This document shows, piece by piece, positions 10,755 to 18,751 of a stretch of DNA of 64,000 bases. Source of the stretch: Pseudomonas huaxiensis (GTDB taxonomy: Bacteria; Pseudomonadota; Gammaproteobacteria; Pseudomonadales; Pseudomonadaceae); assembly GCF_003231275.1 (NCBI RefSeq), contig NZ_QKVL01000006.1, positions 1 through 64,000 on the forward strand, in the 5' to 3' direction. The translations under genes were made by a program, and so were the position numbers. The first letter of the stretch is position 1, and every line of letters begins with the position of its first letter. Under the pieces are notes generated by a model. The model was not told where the DNA came from. It saw nothing but the letters and a program-made list of their open reading frames with translations, and searched no databases.

Positions 10755-11702
10755 ATGCAGATCAAACTCGCCAACCCCCGTGGCTTCTGTGCCGGCGTGG
10801 ACCGGGCGATCGAAATCGTCAATCGGGCACTGGAGGTCTTCGGGCCGCCGATCTACGTCCGTCACGAAGTCGTGCACAACAAGTTCGTCGTCGAAGACCT
10901 GCGCGCCCGTGGTGCGATCTTCGTCGAAGAGCTCGATCAGGTGCCGGATGACGTCATCGTGATTTTCAGTGCCCATGGTGTTTCCCAGGCCGTGCGCCAG
11001 GAAGCGGCCGGACGTGGCCTGAAAGTCTTCGATGCCACTTGTCCGCTGGTGACCAAGGTGCACATCGAAGTGGCGCGCTACAGCCGCGACGGTAAGGAGT
11101 GCATCCTCATCGGCCATGCCGGTCACCCGGAAGTCGAAGGCACCATGGGTCAGTACGACACCGGCAATGGTGGCTCTATCTACCTGGTCGAGGATGAAGA
11201 AGATGTTGCCCGGCTCGAGGTGCGCAACCCTGAGCAACTGGCCTTCGTAACTCAGACCACGCTGTCGATGGATGACACCAGCCGCGTTATCGATGCGCTG
11301 CGCACACGCTTCCCCAGCATCGGTGGGCCGCGCAAGGACGACATCTGTTACGCCACGCAAAACCGCCAGGATGCGGTCAAGCAACTGGCTGCCGAGTCCG
11401 ATGTGGTGCTGGTGGTTGGTAGCCCGAACAGTTCCAACTCCAACCGCCTGCGCGAGCTGGCGGAGCGTATGTCGACGCCGGCCTACCTGATCGATGGCGC
11501 CGAGGACCTGCAACGCAACTGGTTCGATGGCGTCGAGCGGATCGGTATCACCGCTGGCGCTTCCGCGCCGGAAGTGCTGGTGCGGGGCGTGATTCAGCAG
11601 CTACGCGATTGGGGCGCCACCGGGGCCCAGGAGCTGGACGGTCGCGAGGAGAACGTCACCTTCTCGATGCCCAAGGAGCTGCGGGTTCGCCCGATCAACT
11701 GA
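10755..11702 (+). CDS. ispH: 4-hydroxy-3-methylbut-2-enyl diphosphate reductase
   Basis: [4Fe-4S] enzyme for the last step of the MEP pathway, making IPP and DMAPP. The three cluster cysteines are visible in [22 protein letters not shown] and [11 protein letters not shown], together with the HGVS and SSNSNRL segments. Length is 315 residues, normal for the family. It ends the ileS operon. Its last 102 bases overlap, in antisense, the 3' end of the reverse-strand fimT-like gene. Confidence 0.97.
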   Translation: MQIKLANPRGFCAGVDRAIEIVNRALEVFGPPIYVRHEVVHNKFVVEDLRARGAIFVEELDQVPDDVIVIFSAHGVSQAVRQEAAGRGLKVFDATCPLVTKVHIEVARYSRDGKECILIGHAGHPEVEGTMGQYDTGNGGSIYLVEDEEDVARLEVRNPEQLAFVTQTTLSMDDTSRVIDALRTRFPSIGGPRKDDICYATQNRQDAVKQLAAESDVVLVVGSPNSSNSNRLRELAERMSTPAYLIDGAEDLQRNWFDGVERIGITAGASAPEVLVRGVIQQLRDWGATGAQELDGREENVTFSMPKELRVRPIN

Positions 11703-12203
11703 GCTTCGTTCGCATAAGGGTTTGTCGGTCGGCGCATGCAGCAGGCTGACACGCCCGCTGCGTGATAGCACGATCTGGTAGAGATTTTCCTGCTCGGGTT
11801 TCCCGCACACCTGCAGGGACCCGGACAGGAAAGCACCTCCGTGCCGCAACGGCACCCCCAACCCGCTGAATCGTACCTGTTGGGCGACCGGCTGATTGCC
11901 GATGATCCTCACGTGCCCCTTCGCGGAATACTCTCGTAACAATGGTGTGTCGCTGTGTTCGAGCAGCATGCGCCAGCCGTTTCCCCAGCCTCCCTCCATT
12001 GCTTGAAGCGTGATCACCCGGTTGCGCAGCAAAGCCTCGCTGCGCGCGGCTCTCAGTGCCTGGGCGAGGTGTTTCGCTGCGGCCTGTTGTTGCAGGTCAC
12101 TGCTCATTTTGCTGTAGGTCGTTGTTCCAAGCTGGGTCAGCAAAGCCGACAGCGCCAGCGCGAACATCATTTGAATCAGTGTTACGCCCTTTTGCTTCAC
12201 CAT
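11601..12203 (-). CDS. fimT: FimT/FimU-type (GspH) minor pseudopilin
   Basis: Type IV prepilin-like protein of 200 residues with a short basic leader ending KQKG, cleavage before VTLIQMM, a hydrophobic helix, and a GspH-like globular domain. The residue at mature position 5 is glutamine, whereas the family almost always has glutamate there. ATG 12203 is chosen because GGGAGGAA precedes it at a good distance and it gives the normal leader. The C-terminal 34 residues are read antisense to the end of ispH, so the tail is unusual. It is divergent from pilV. It is probably a minor pilin of the same pilus; FimT and FimU cannot be told apart with certainty. Confidence 0.8.
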   Translation of the reverse strand: MVKQKGVTLIQMMFALALSALLTQLGTTTYSKMSSDLQQQAAAKHLAQALRAARSEALLRNRVITLQAMEGGWGNGWRMLLEHSDTPLLREYSAKGHVRIIGNQPVAQQVRFSGLGVPLRHGGAFLSGSLQVCGKPEQENLYQIVLSRSGRVSLLHAPTDKPLCERSSVDRANPQLLGHREGDVLLATVQLLGPGGAPIA

Positions 12204-12306
12204 GCGTTCCTCCCTGGAAGTGCTTCTCTGTAGGTTCGACCGTGAACCGGATGGCGTCGAGTCAGCCGGGTTTGCAGTTTGCCGAGGAATATTCGCGGAG
12301 GTGTGC

Positions 12307-12669
12307 ATGGCAAGGAAGCCACAGCAGGGGTTGACCCTGATTGAAGTGATGGTTGCGCTGGTGCTGTTGTCGTCAGGGCTTTTGGCGATGGCTGCCTTGC
12401 AAGGGCGCGCATTGCAGGGCTCCGATGGCGCCCGGATCGCCAGCCAGATTGCCTGGCTGGCGCAGGGGATGTTGGAGCGTGCGCGTTCGGCGGGCGGTAT
12501 CGATGCCGCGGACCGGCTTGAGTTTCAGCAGTCGGTCGAGGCGTTTGTCGGTGGGGCAGGGCAAGGAGAGGTTCGTGAAGACGCCAGCCGGGTGCATGTG
12601 AGCATTGGCTGGAGCGAGGAGCGGATTGGCGGTGGGCTGCGGCTCCATGAGCTGGGTGGTGTGCGATGA
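12307..12669 (+). CDS. pilV: type IV pilus minor pilin PilV
   Basis: Minor pilin of 120 residues. The leader MARKPQQG is followed by the cleavage and methylation motif LTLIEVMVALVLLSSG, which matches the PilV N-terminal family. GGAGG lies just upstream of ATG 12307; the open frame continues further upstream, but that part has no leader-peptide character. Its end overlaps pilW by four bases. Minor pilins prime pilus assembly and sit at the fibre tip. Confidence 0.88.
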   Translation: MARKPQQGLTLIEVMVALVLLSSGLLAMAALQGRALQGSDGARIASQIAWLAQGMLERARSAGGIDAADRLEFQQSVEAFVGGAGQGEVREDASRVHVSIGWSEERIGGGLRLHELGGVR

Positions 12670-13313
12670 AGGCGGCAGCAGGTTTCAGCCTGGTCGAGGT
12701 GTTGCTGGCGCTGAGCCTGGGTTTGCTGGTGGTCATGTCCGGCAGCCGGGTTTTCATTGCTGCCTTGCAGAGCTGGCAGGCGCAGGAGATTGCCGCCGGG
12801 CTACAGGAAGACGCGCGTTTTGCCCTGCAGCGGCTGGCGCGGGATATCCGGATGGCGGGCATGTTCGGCTGCCTGCGGCCCGAGGCCATGACGTTCGCAA
12901 GTCCCGCCACTGCGCAGGCATTCTCACACCCTGTCAGTCTGGAGCGCACGGGTGATGGCAAGTTGCACAGCCTCACCTTGATCAGTGCCCAGGCTGGGGA
13001 GTTGGGCGGTGCGCCGGACTGGACGTTGATCACTGATTGCCGGACCACCGCCGATGTCGTTGAAGGCGTTGCGCCGCCTCGGGCAGGCACCTTCACGGTA
13101 CCGCTGCGCCGCCAGGTGTATCGATTGAACGCCGCCGACCTGCAGCTAAGCAGTGGTGGCAGCAATGCGGTGCTGATTGGAAATATCAGCCGGCTGGACG
13201 TCGAGCAGGAGGTGGACATCCTGACGCTCCGCCTCACCCTGGACGATCCGCAACGGCGAGTACGTTCGCAGACCTACCATCTGGCGGTCGCGCTTCGCAA
13301 CGGGAGGCCGTGA
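12666..13313 (+). CDS. pilW: type IV pilus minor pilin PilW
   Basis: Minor pilin/assembly protein of 215 residues. The prepilin motif is AAAG then FSLVEVLLALSLGLL, followed by the PilW-type region with DARFALQRLARDIRMAGMFGC. One cysteine pair (in the MFGC segment and in ITDCRT) may form a disulfide. It overlaps both pilV and pilX by four bases, indicating coupled translation. It is expected to act with PilV, PilX and PilE as a priming complex in the inner membrane. Confidence 0.88.
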   Translation: MKAAAGFSLVEVLLALSLGLLVVMSGSRVFIAALQSWQAQEIAAGLQEDARFALQRLARDIRMAGMFGCLRPEAMTFASPATAQAFSHPVSLERTGDGKLHSLTLISAQAGELGGAPDWTLITDCRTTADVVEGVAPPRAGTFTVPLRRQVYRLNAADLQLSSGGSNAVLIGNISRLDVEQEVDILTLRLTLDDPQRRVRSQTYHLAVALRNGRP

Positions 13314-13828
13314 TGCGCAGGCGTGCAGCAAGGCAATGTGGAAACGTTGTGCTGCTGTGCATGACGCTACTGATGTTGTTGGGCTTGCTGGGACTGTCGG
13401 CCATGCAGGGTGCGATCCAGCAGCAACGCATGGCCAACAATCTGCTGGCTTCGATGCGGGCGTTCGAGTCGGCGGAGCGGCTGTTGCGGGTGGGAGAGGC
13501 GGGTCTGCCAGGGGCCGTCATTGGCCCTTGTGGTGTCTGCCTGCCGCCCCCGGAAGCCGAGTGGGTGCAAGCGGCGGGTATTCATCCGGGAGACGGTGGC
13601 TCTGGGCTTGTCTGGCAGCGTGGGGACGCCGGTCTTTACCTGATCCAGAACCTGGGGTTGAGCAATCTCGCACGGGGCATGCCGGAAGCGCTGTCAGTCA
13701 CGCTGTTTCGTATTACTGCCATCGGCCTGGAGGGGGAGTCCCGGGTCGTCCTTGAAAGCACCTTTGCGTGGCCGGAACCGCCGGGTTCTGTGCCTGCCCG
13801 GCGTATCGCCTGGCGGCAAATATTCTAG
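13310..13828 (+). CDS. pilX: type IV pilus assembly protein PilX
   Basis: Minor pilin-like protein of 172 residues with the PilX N-terminal pattern: a basic start, QCGNVVLLCMTLLMLLGLLG as the membrane helix, then QGAIQQQRMANNLLASMRAFESAE. The canonical glutamate at mature position 5 is absent, which is usual for PilX (GspK-like). CGVC in the middle could be a redox or disulfide site. It is followed after only eight bases by pilE; the large pilY1 gene that normally follows pilX in P. aeruginosa is missing. Confidence 0.82.
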   Translation: MMRRRAARQCGNVVLLCMTLLMLLGLLGLSAMQGAIQQQRMANNLLASMRAFESAERLLRVGEAGLPGAVIGPCGVCLPPPEAEWVQAAGIHPGDGGSGLVWQRGDAGLYLIQNLGLSNLARGMPEALSVTLFRITAIGLEGESRVVLESTFAWPEPPGSVPARRIAWRQIF

Positions 13829-13836
13829 GAGTATTC

Positions 13837-14247
13837 ATGCAGCGAACCGAGAAGGGCCTGAGCCTCATTGAACTGTTGATTGTCGTCGCACTGGTCGGCA
13901 TGCTGGCGAGCATTGCCTACCCCAGCTACAGCGAAATGGTCAAAAAGGCCGCGCGCACGGAAATAGCCGGGATCTTGTTCGAAAGCGCGCAGCACCTGGA
14001 GCAGCACCACTCCCGCACCGGTCGCTATACCGACTCCGAAGCGGGAACGGCCCGACTGCCGGACGGAAACGCCCATTACAGCCTGTATGCCAAGCGCGAA
14101 GCCGACAGCTACGTCCTGACTGCCAGACGGCGGTTCGACGCTGCCATGGCTTCTGACGCCTGTGGCGATTTCGAACTTGATCATCGAGGTGTGCGGTCCA
14201 ATCCTTCGCACGGCGAGGACGCGGGCCTGGGCTGCTGGGGCGGTTGA
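13837..14247 (+). CDS. pilE: type IV pilus minor pilin PilE
   Basis: Minor pilin of 136 residues with leader MQRTEKG and mature start LSLIELLIVVALVGMLASIAYP. The globular domain ends with a conserved cysteine pair (DACGDF and GLGCWGG). AGGAG precedes ATG 13837, which decides the start over an upstream in-frame ATG. It is the last gene of the minor-pilin run and lies 56 bases before thiO. Confidence 0.9.
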   Translation: MQRTEKGLSLIELLIVVALVGMLASIAYPSYSEMVKKAARTEIAGILFESAQHLEQHHSRTGRYTDSEAGTARLPDGNAHYSLYAKREADSYVLTARRRFDAAMASDACGDFELDHRGVRSNPSHGEDAGLGCWGG

Positions 14248-14303
14248 ACTCATTCATGGCGCCAGGCTGGCGCCGCGGTTCATTTCGGGTACTGGATCTA
14301 CAG

Positions 14304-15407
14304 ATGACCAAGCAAGTAGTGATTGTGGGTGGCGGTGTGATCGGCCTGCTGACGGCGTTCAACCTGGCCAGGGACGTCGAGCGGGTGGTGGTGTGCGACA
14401 AGGGCGAACTGGGCGGTGAGTCGTCCTGGGCGGGTGGCGGTATCGTTTCGCCGCTTTATCCCTGGCGCTACAGCCCGGCGGTGACTGCCTTGGCGCATTG
14501 GTCCCAGGATTTCTATCCACAGCTTGGCGAGCATCTGTTCAGCAGCACTGGCGTCGACCCGCAGGTTCATGTGACCGGCCTGTACTGGCTTGATCTGGAT
14601 GACGAAGCCGAAGCGCTGGCCTGGGCGAAGCGGGAAGGGCGCCCTTTGAGCAAGGTCGCGGTGTCCGAGGCGTATGCCGCCGTGCCTGTTCTCGGTCCGG
14701 GCTTCAGTAGTGCGGTGTACATGGCCGGTGTTGCCAACGTCCGTAATCCGCGCTTGCTGAAGTCGCTCAAGGCGGCATTGCAGGCGCTGCCCAACGTTAC
14801 CCTTCAGGAACATTGCGAAATCACCGGATTCGTCCGCGAAGGCGAGCGCATTGCCGGTGTCCAGACCGCTACGGGGATTATCGAGGCGGATGAGGTGGTG
14901 CTCACGGCCGGGGCCTGGAGTGGTGACCTTCTGCGGCTGCTAGGCTTCTCTCTGCCCGTGGAGCCGGTCAAAGGGCAGATGATTCTGTTCAAGTGTGCCG
15001 AAGACTTCCTGCCCAGCATGGTCCTGGCCAAGGGGCGCTATGCGATCCCGCGTCGTGATGGCCACATTCTGGTAGGCAGTACGCTGGAACATGCCGGTTA
15101 CGACAAGACGCCGACCCCGGACGCGCTGCAAAGCCTGCGGGCTTCGGCGATCGAATTGCTGCCGGCGCTGGCCGATGCGACACCGGTGGGGCATTGGGCG
15201 GGATTGCGCCCCGGCTCTCCGGAGGGGGTGCCATACATTGGCCGGGTGCCGGGCTGCGAGGGTCTGTGGCTGAACTGCGGGCATTACCGTAACGGCCTGG
15301 TGCTGGCGCCAGCTTCCTGCCAGTTGTTCAGCGACCTGCTGAGCGGACGTGAGCCGATCATCGATCCGGCACCTTATGCGCCCCAAGGGCGCCTGGAAAC
15401 GCTCTGA
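14304..15407 (+). CDS. thiO: glycine oxidase ThiO
   Basis: FAD-dependent oxidase that converts glycine to the imine used for the thiazole ring of thiamine. The ADP-binding motif VVIVGGGVIGLLTAFNLA is at the N-terminus. The DAO-family segments GGESSWAGGGIVSPLYPWRY and HWAGLRPGSPEG follow, and the substrate-end segment is NCGHYRNGLVLAP. It has 367 residues from ATG 14304; an upstream in-frame ATG would add 20 residues without family character. No thiamine riboswitch is visible upstream. Confidence 0.93.
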   Translation: MTKQVVIVGGGVIGLLTAFNLARDVERVVVCDKGELGGESSWAGGGIVSPLYPWRYSPAVTALAHWSQDFYPQLGEHLFSSTGVDPQVHVTGLYWLDLDDEAEALAWAKREGRPLSKVAVSEAYAAVPVLGPGFSSAVYMAGVANVRNPRLLKSLKAALQALPNVTLQEHCEITGFVREGERIAGVQTATGIIEADEVVLTAGAWSGDLLRLLGFSLPVEPVKGQMILFKCAEDFLPSMVLAKGRYAIPRRDGHILVGSTLEHAGYDKTPTPDALQSLRASAIELLPALADATPVGHWAGLRPGSPEGVPYIGRVPGCEGLWLNCGHYRNGLVLAPASCQLFSDLLSGREPIIDPAPYAPQGRLETL

Positions 15408-15426
15408 GCGGCGGCAGCGGTTGGCC

Positions 15427-15657
15427 TCAGCGTTTGTCGCTGGGGCCTTGTTCCAGATGTGCCGTGCTGCAGTACCACTCGTTGCCGCGATGCAGGGCGC
15501 GGTCGTTTGGCAGGTGCACGCCGCAATGAGAACAGCGCACCATCTTCAGCGGGGCGTCCAGAGGCGTGGAGGTGGAGGCGGCACTGCCTGCCTTGAACTT
15601 GCGCCACAGCCAGAACGCGGCGGCAATCAGGGCAATCCAGAAAAGTAGGCGAACCAT
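15427..15657 (-). CDS. PP0621-type small zinc-ribbon membrane protein
   Basis: Conserved Pseudomonas protein of 76 residues. One membrane helix occupies about residues 3-20, then a variable linker, then a treble-clef-like site VRCSHCGVHLPNDRAL followed by WYCSTAHLEQG (C-x2-C and a later C/H pair). It resembles the family named after PP_0621 of P. putida, which also sits beside bamD. The function is unknown; a membrane-tethered zinc ribbon is all that the sequence shows. It has its own ATG 15657 and lies downstream of bamD beyond a terminator. Confidence 0.8.
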   Translation of the reverse strand: MVRLLFWIALIAAAFWLWRKFKAGSAASTSTPLDAPLKMVRCSHCGVHLPNDRALHRGNEWYCSTAHLEQGPSDKR

Positions 15658-15718
15658 GGTGTCCAGCTTATTCAGTGAAGATGCGCCAGTTTAGAAGAGC
15701 TGCTGACGGCGGCCAATA

Positions 15719-15747
15719 AAAAAGGGAGGCCCAAGCCTCCCTTTTTT
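15719..15747. terminator. intrinsic terminator after bamD
   Basis: The stem GGGAGGC / GCCTCCC is flanked by an A-run and a T-run, with a four-base loop. It directly follows the bamD stop codon on the minus strand and is symmetrical, so it may act in both directions. Confidence 0.9.
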
Positions 15748-15760
15748 CATTTCGTTGCGA

Positions 15761-16777
15761 TCAGTCAAACACACCGAAGGTCATGTAGCTGAACCACGAG
15801 CGGTCATCATTGTTGCCTTCGGCTTCGTGATGCTCTTCCTGCATCACATCACCGTCTTTGGGCAGCAGATCTTCCGGAATCGCTTCCTTGGCATCTTCGT
15901 ACTGCTTGATCACGTCCTGGTTGGCGCGGGTTTCACCCGGCGGCAGCGGCGCTGCGGTTTCGATCAGGCCCAGCGTTGCCTTGGACAGCCAGCCGCGGTT
16001 GTCGGCTTCTTCCTGGCGCGGCACGAACTGACCGTCAACCAGGCTCGGATGGTCAGGGTAGTTGAGCTTCAGGGTTTCCAGGCTGGTGGCAGCCAGGTCG
16101 TCCAGGTGCAGACGCTGGTAGGCCTCGACCATCACGGCCAGGCCGTCGCCGACCGATGGGGTTTCCTGGAAGTTCTCCACCACATAGCGACCGCGGTTGG
16201 CAGCAGCGACGTAGGCCTGACGGGTCAGGTAGTAGTCGGCAACGTGGATTTCGTAGGAAGCCAGCAGGTTGCGCAGGTAGATCATCCGCTGCTTGGCATC
16301 AGGCGCGTAGCGGCTGTTGGGGTAGCGGCTGGTCAGCTGGGCAAATTCGTTGTACGAGTCGCGGGCGGCACCCGGATCACGCTTGGTCATGTCCAGCGGC
16401 AGGAAGCGCGCCAGCAGGCCACGGTCCTGGTCGAAAGACGTCAGGCCCTTCAGGTAGTAGGCGTAATCGACGTTCGGGTGCTGGGGGTGCAGGCGAATGA
16501 AACGCTCGGCCGCGGACTTGGCCGCTTCAGGCTCGGCGTTCTTGTAGTTCGCGAAGATCAGCTCAAGTTGCGCCTGGTCGGCGTAGCGACCGAACGGATA
16601 ACGCGACTCCAGTGCCTTCAGTTTTGCGGTGGCGCTGGTATAGCTGTGGTTGTCCAGGTCAGCTTGCGCCTGCTGGTACAACTCGGCTTCGCTCAGGTTT
16701 TCGTCGACGACTTCCTTCGAAGAACAAGCAGCGGTCAGTCCGAGGATGGCGATCAGCAGCAGGTGTTTCACTTGCAT
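15761..16777 (-). CDS. bamD: outer-membrane protein assembly factor BamD
   Basis: Outer-membrane lipoprotein of the BAM complex, which inserts beta-barrel proteins. The signal peptide [14 protein letters not shown] is followed by lipobox LTAAC and Ser-Ser (a +2 residue compatible with outer-membrane sorting). TPR-like helical repeats follow, with [14 protein letters not shown] and [20 protein letters not shown]. Length is 338 residues, with a long C-terminal acidic extension typical of Pseudomonas. ATG 16777 is chosen because it begins the signal peptide. It is divergent from rluD. Confidence 0.95.
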   Translation of the reverse strand: MQVKHLLLIAILGLTAACSSKEVVDENLSEAELYQQAQADLDNHSYTSATAKLKALESRYPFGRYADQAQLELIFANYKNAEPEAAKSAAERFIRLHPQHPNVDYAYYLKGLTSFDQDRGLLARFLPLDMTKRDPGAARDSYNEFAQLTSRYPNSRYAPDAKQRMIYLRNLLASYEIHVADYYLTRQAYVAAANRGRYVVENFQETPSVGDGLAVMVEAYQRLHLDDLAATSLETLKLNYPDHPSLVDGQFVPRQEEADNRGWLSKATLGLIETAAPLPPGETRANQDVIKQYEDAKEAIPEDLLPKDGDVMQEEHHEAEGNNDDRSWFSYMTFGVFD

Positions 16778-16926
16778 GGCGGCTTGCGTCCCTATGACGG
16801 CCGCTGTCTTGGGCGTGGCCGTCCTGTTATGATGAGCGCCCCGTGGAACCCTCGGGGCAAAAGACGCCGTATTTAACCACAAGCGCGCAGCCGAAACCAA
16901 AGGCTGTGCCGTCGCCTGATTCGAGC

Positions 16927-17889
16927 ATGTCCGAGATCATTCAACTTAGCGCAGAGGTGCCGTCCGAATTGGGCGGTCAACGCCTCGACCAAGTCGCCGC
17001 CCAATTATTCGCTGAGCACTCGCGCTCGCGCCTATCCGCCTGGATCAAAGAGGGCCTACTGACCGTCGATGGCAATGTCGTGCGCCCGCGTGACATCGTC
17101 CATGGCGGTGCCATCCTGGCCCTCAAGGCCGAGCAGGAAGCCCAGGGCGAGTGGATCGCCCAGGACATCGCGCTGGACATCGTCTACGAAGACGACCAGA
17201 TCCTGGTGATCAACAAGCCAACTGGCCTTGTGGTTCACCCGGCTGCCGGTCATGCCGACGGCACCCTGCTCAATGCCCTGTTGCACCACGTTCCGGACAT
17301 CATCAATGTGCCGCGTGCCGGCATCGTCCATCGGCTGGACAAGGACACCACCGGTCTGATGGTGGTGGCCAAGACCCTGGAAGCGCAGACCAATCTGGTC
17401 GCGCAGTTGCAGAGTCGCACGGTCAGCCGCATCTATGAGTGCATCGTGGTGGGCGTGGTGACTGCTGGCGGCAAGATCAACGCCCCTATCGGTCGCCACG
17501 GCTCGCAACGTCAGCGCATGGCGGTGATGGACAGCGGCAAGCCGGCCATCAGCCACTACCGTGTTCTGGAACGCTTCCGCTCCCACACGCATGTGCGGGT
17601 CAAGCTGGAGACCGGGCGTACCCACCAGATTCGGGTGCACATGGCTCACGTCAACTTCCCGCTGGTAGGTGATCCGGTGTATGGCGGGCGTTTCCGCATT
17701 CCGCCAGCCGCCAACCCCACCATGGTTGATGCACTCAAGACCTTCCCGCGTCAGGCGCTGCACGCGCGCTTCCTGGAGCTCGCACATCCGACCACCGGTC
17801 AGCGCATGAAGTGGGAATCGCCGCTGCCGGATGATTTCGTCTGGATGCTGTCGCTGCTCAAGCAGGACCGCGAGGCGTTCGTCGGATGA
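16927..17889 (+). CDS. rluD: 23S rRNA pseudouridine synthase RluD
   Basis: Isomerises U1911, U1915 and U1917 of helix 69 in 23S rRNA. The N-terminal S4-like RNA-binding domain contains [13 protein letters not shown]. The catalytic core holds the aspartate in [15 protein letters not shown], and the [11 protein letters not shown] segment follows. Length is 320 residues from ATG 16927; the open frame upstream lacks family character. It overlaps pgeF by four bases, a pairing conserved across gamma-proteobacteria. Confidence 0.96.
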   Translation: MSEIIQLSAEVPSELGGQRLDQVAAQLFAEHSRSRLSAWIKEGLLTVDGNVVRPRDIVHGGAILALKAEQEAQGEWIAQDIALDIVYEDDQILVINKPTGLVVHPAAGHADGTLLNALLHHVPDIINVPRAGIVHRLDKDTTGLMVVAKTLEAQTNLVAQLQSRTVSRIYECIVVGVVTAGGKINAPIGRHGSQRQRMAVMDSGKPAISHYRVLERFRSHTHVRVKLETGRTHQIRVHMAHVNFPLVGDPVYGGRFRIPPAANPTMVDALKTFPRQALHARFLELAHPTTGQRMKWESPLPDDFVWMLSLLKQDREAFVG

Positions 17890-18626
17890 GCCTCCTGGCT
17901 CCCAGCCTGCTGATTCCGGACTGGCCAGCGCCAGCTCGGGTCAGGGCGTGCGTGACAACGCGCGCGGGCGGGACCAGCCAGGTGCCTTACGACACGCTCA
18001 ACCTCGGCGACCATGTTGGTGATGCGCCGGCAGCAGTGGCCGAAAACCGCCGACGCCTGACCGAAGAATGTACCGTTCGTCCGGCCTGGCTCAAGCAGGT
18101 ACATGGTCTTGCGGTGGCCTATGCCGATCCGCAGGTGATTGCCGAAGCCGACGCCAGTTGGACGGATGTTCCCGGTATCGCCTGCACGGTGATGACCGCC
18201 GACTGTCTGCCCGCACTGTTCTGTGATCGCGCCGGCACCCGGGTAGCCGCGGCGCATGCCGGCTGGCGCGGTCTGGCGGGCGGTGTGCTGGAAGCCACGC
18301 TGGACACCCTGGCGGTGGATCCCCGGGATGTTCTGGTCTGGCTGGGGCCGGCAATCGGACCGCAGGCCTTCGAAGTGGGCGCTGAGGTTCGCGAGGCGTT
18401 CATGGCCATTCATCCTCAAGCCGCCTCGGCTTTTGTGCCCGGCGCCCAGCCAGGCAAGTTCATGGCCGACATCTATGCCCTGGCGCGCATTCGCCTGGCT
18501 GCGCGGGGTGTCGAGGCTGTGTATGGCGGTGGTTACTGCACAGTGACCGATTCGCGCTTCTTCTCTTATCGACGCAATCCGCACACGGGTCGCTTCGCCT
18601 CGCTGGTCTGGCTCGAACCCAACTGA
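17886..18626 (+). CDS. pgeF: YfiH-family peptidoglycan editing factor/multicopper laccase-fold protein
   Basis: Cytoplasmic YfiH/DUF152 protein of 246 residues. Its family is known for purine-nucleoside phosphorylase/deaminase activity (FAMIN-like) and for removing mis-incorporated amino acids from peptidoglycan precursors. Zinc-site residues are visible in LKQVHG, TADCLPALFCD and AAAHAGWRGLAGG, with a late GGYCT segment. It is coupled to rluD and precedes clpB, as in other pseudomonads. Confidence 0.93.
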   Translation: MSLLAPSLLIPDWPAPARVRACVTTRAGGTSQVPYDTLNLGDHVGDAPAAVAENRRRLTEECTVRPAWLKQVHGLAVAYADPQVIAEADASWTDVPGIACTVMTADCLPALFCDRAGTRVAAAHAGWRGLAGGVLEATLDTLAVDPRDVLVWLGPAIGPQAFEVGAEVREAFMAIHPQAASAFVPGAQPGKFMADIYALARIRLAARGVEAVYGGGYCTVTDSRFFSYRRNPHTGRFASLVWLEPN

Positions 18627-18646
18627 CCTGAGTCAACGGCGTCAGC

Positions 18647-18672
18647 CTTGAATCTTCCAAAATGATCCACAT
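18647..18672 (+). promoter_or_regulatory. sigma-32 (RpoH)-type promoter of clpB
   Basis: CTTGAA at 18647-18652 is followed by 14 bases and CCACAT (consensus CCCCAT) at 18667-18672, then CTA. The match to the heat-shock consensus and its position 80 bases before the clpB ATG support heat-shock control. Confidence 0.6.
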
Positions 18673-18751
18673 CTACAGTGGTATCTCAGGCAGGCTTCTC
18701 TTCATCAGGTGTGTCCATCGCTCCGGCCTGCCCTATTAAGGAAGGTAACTT

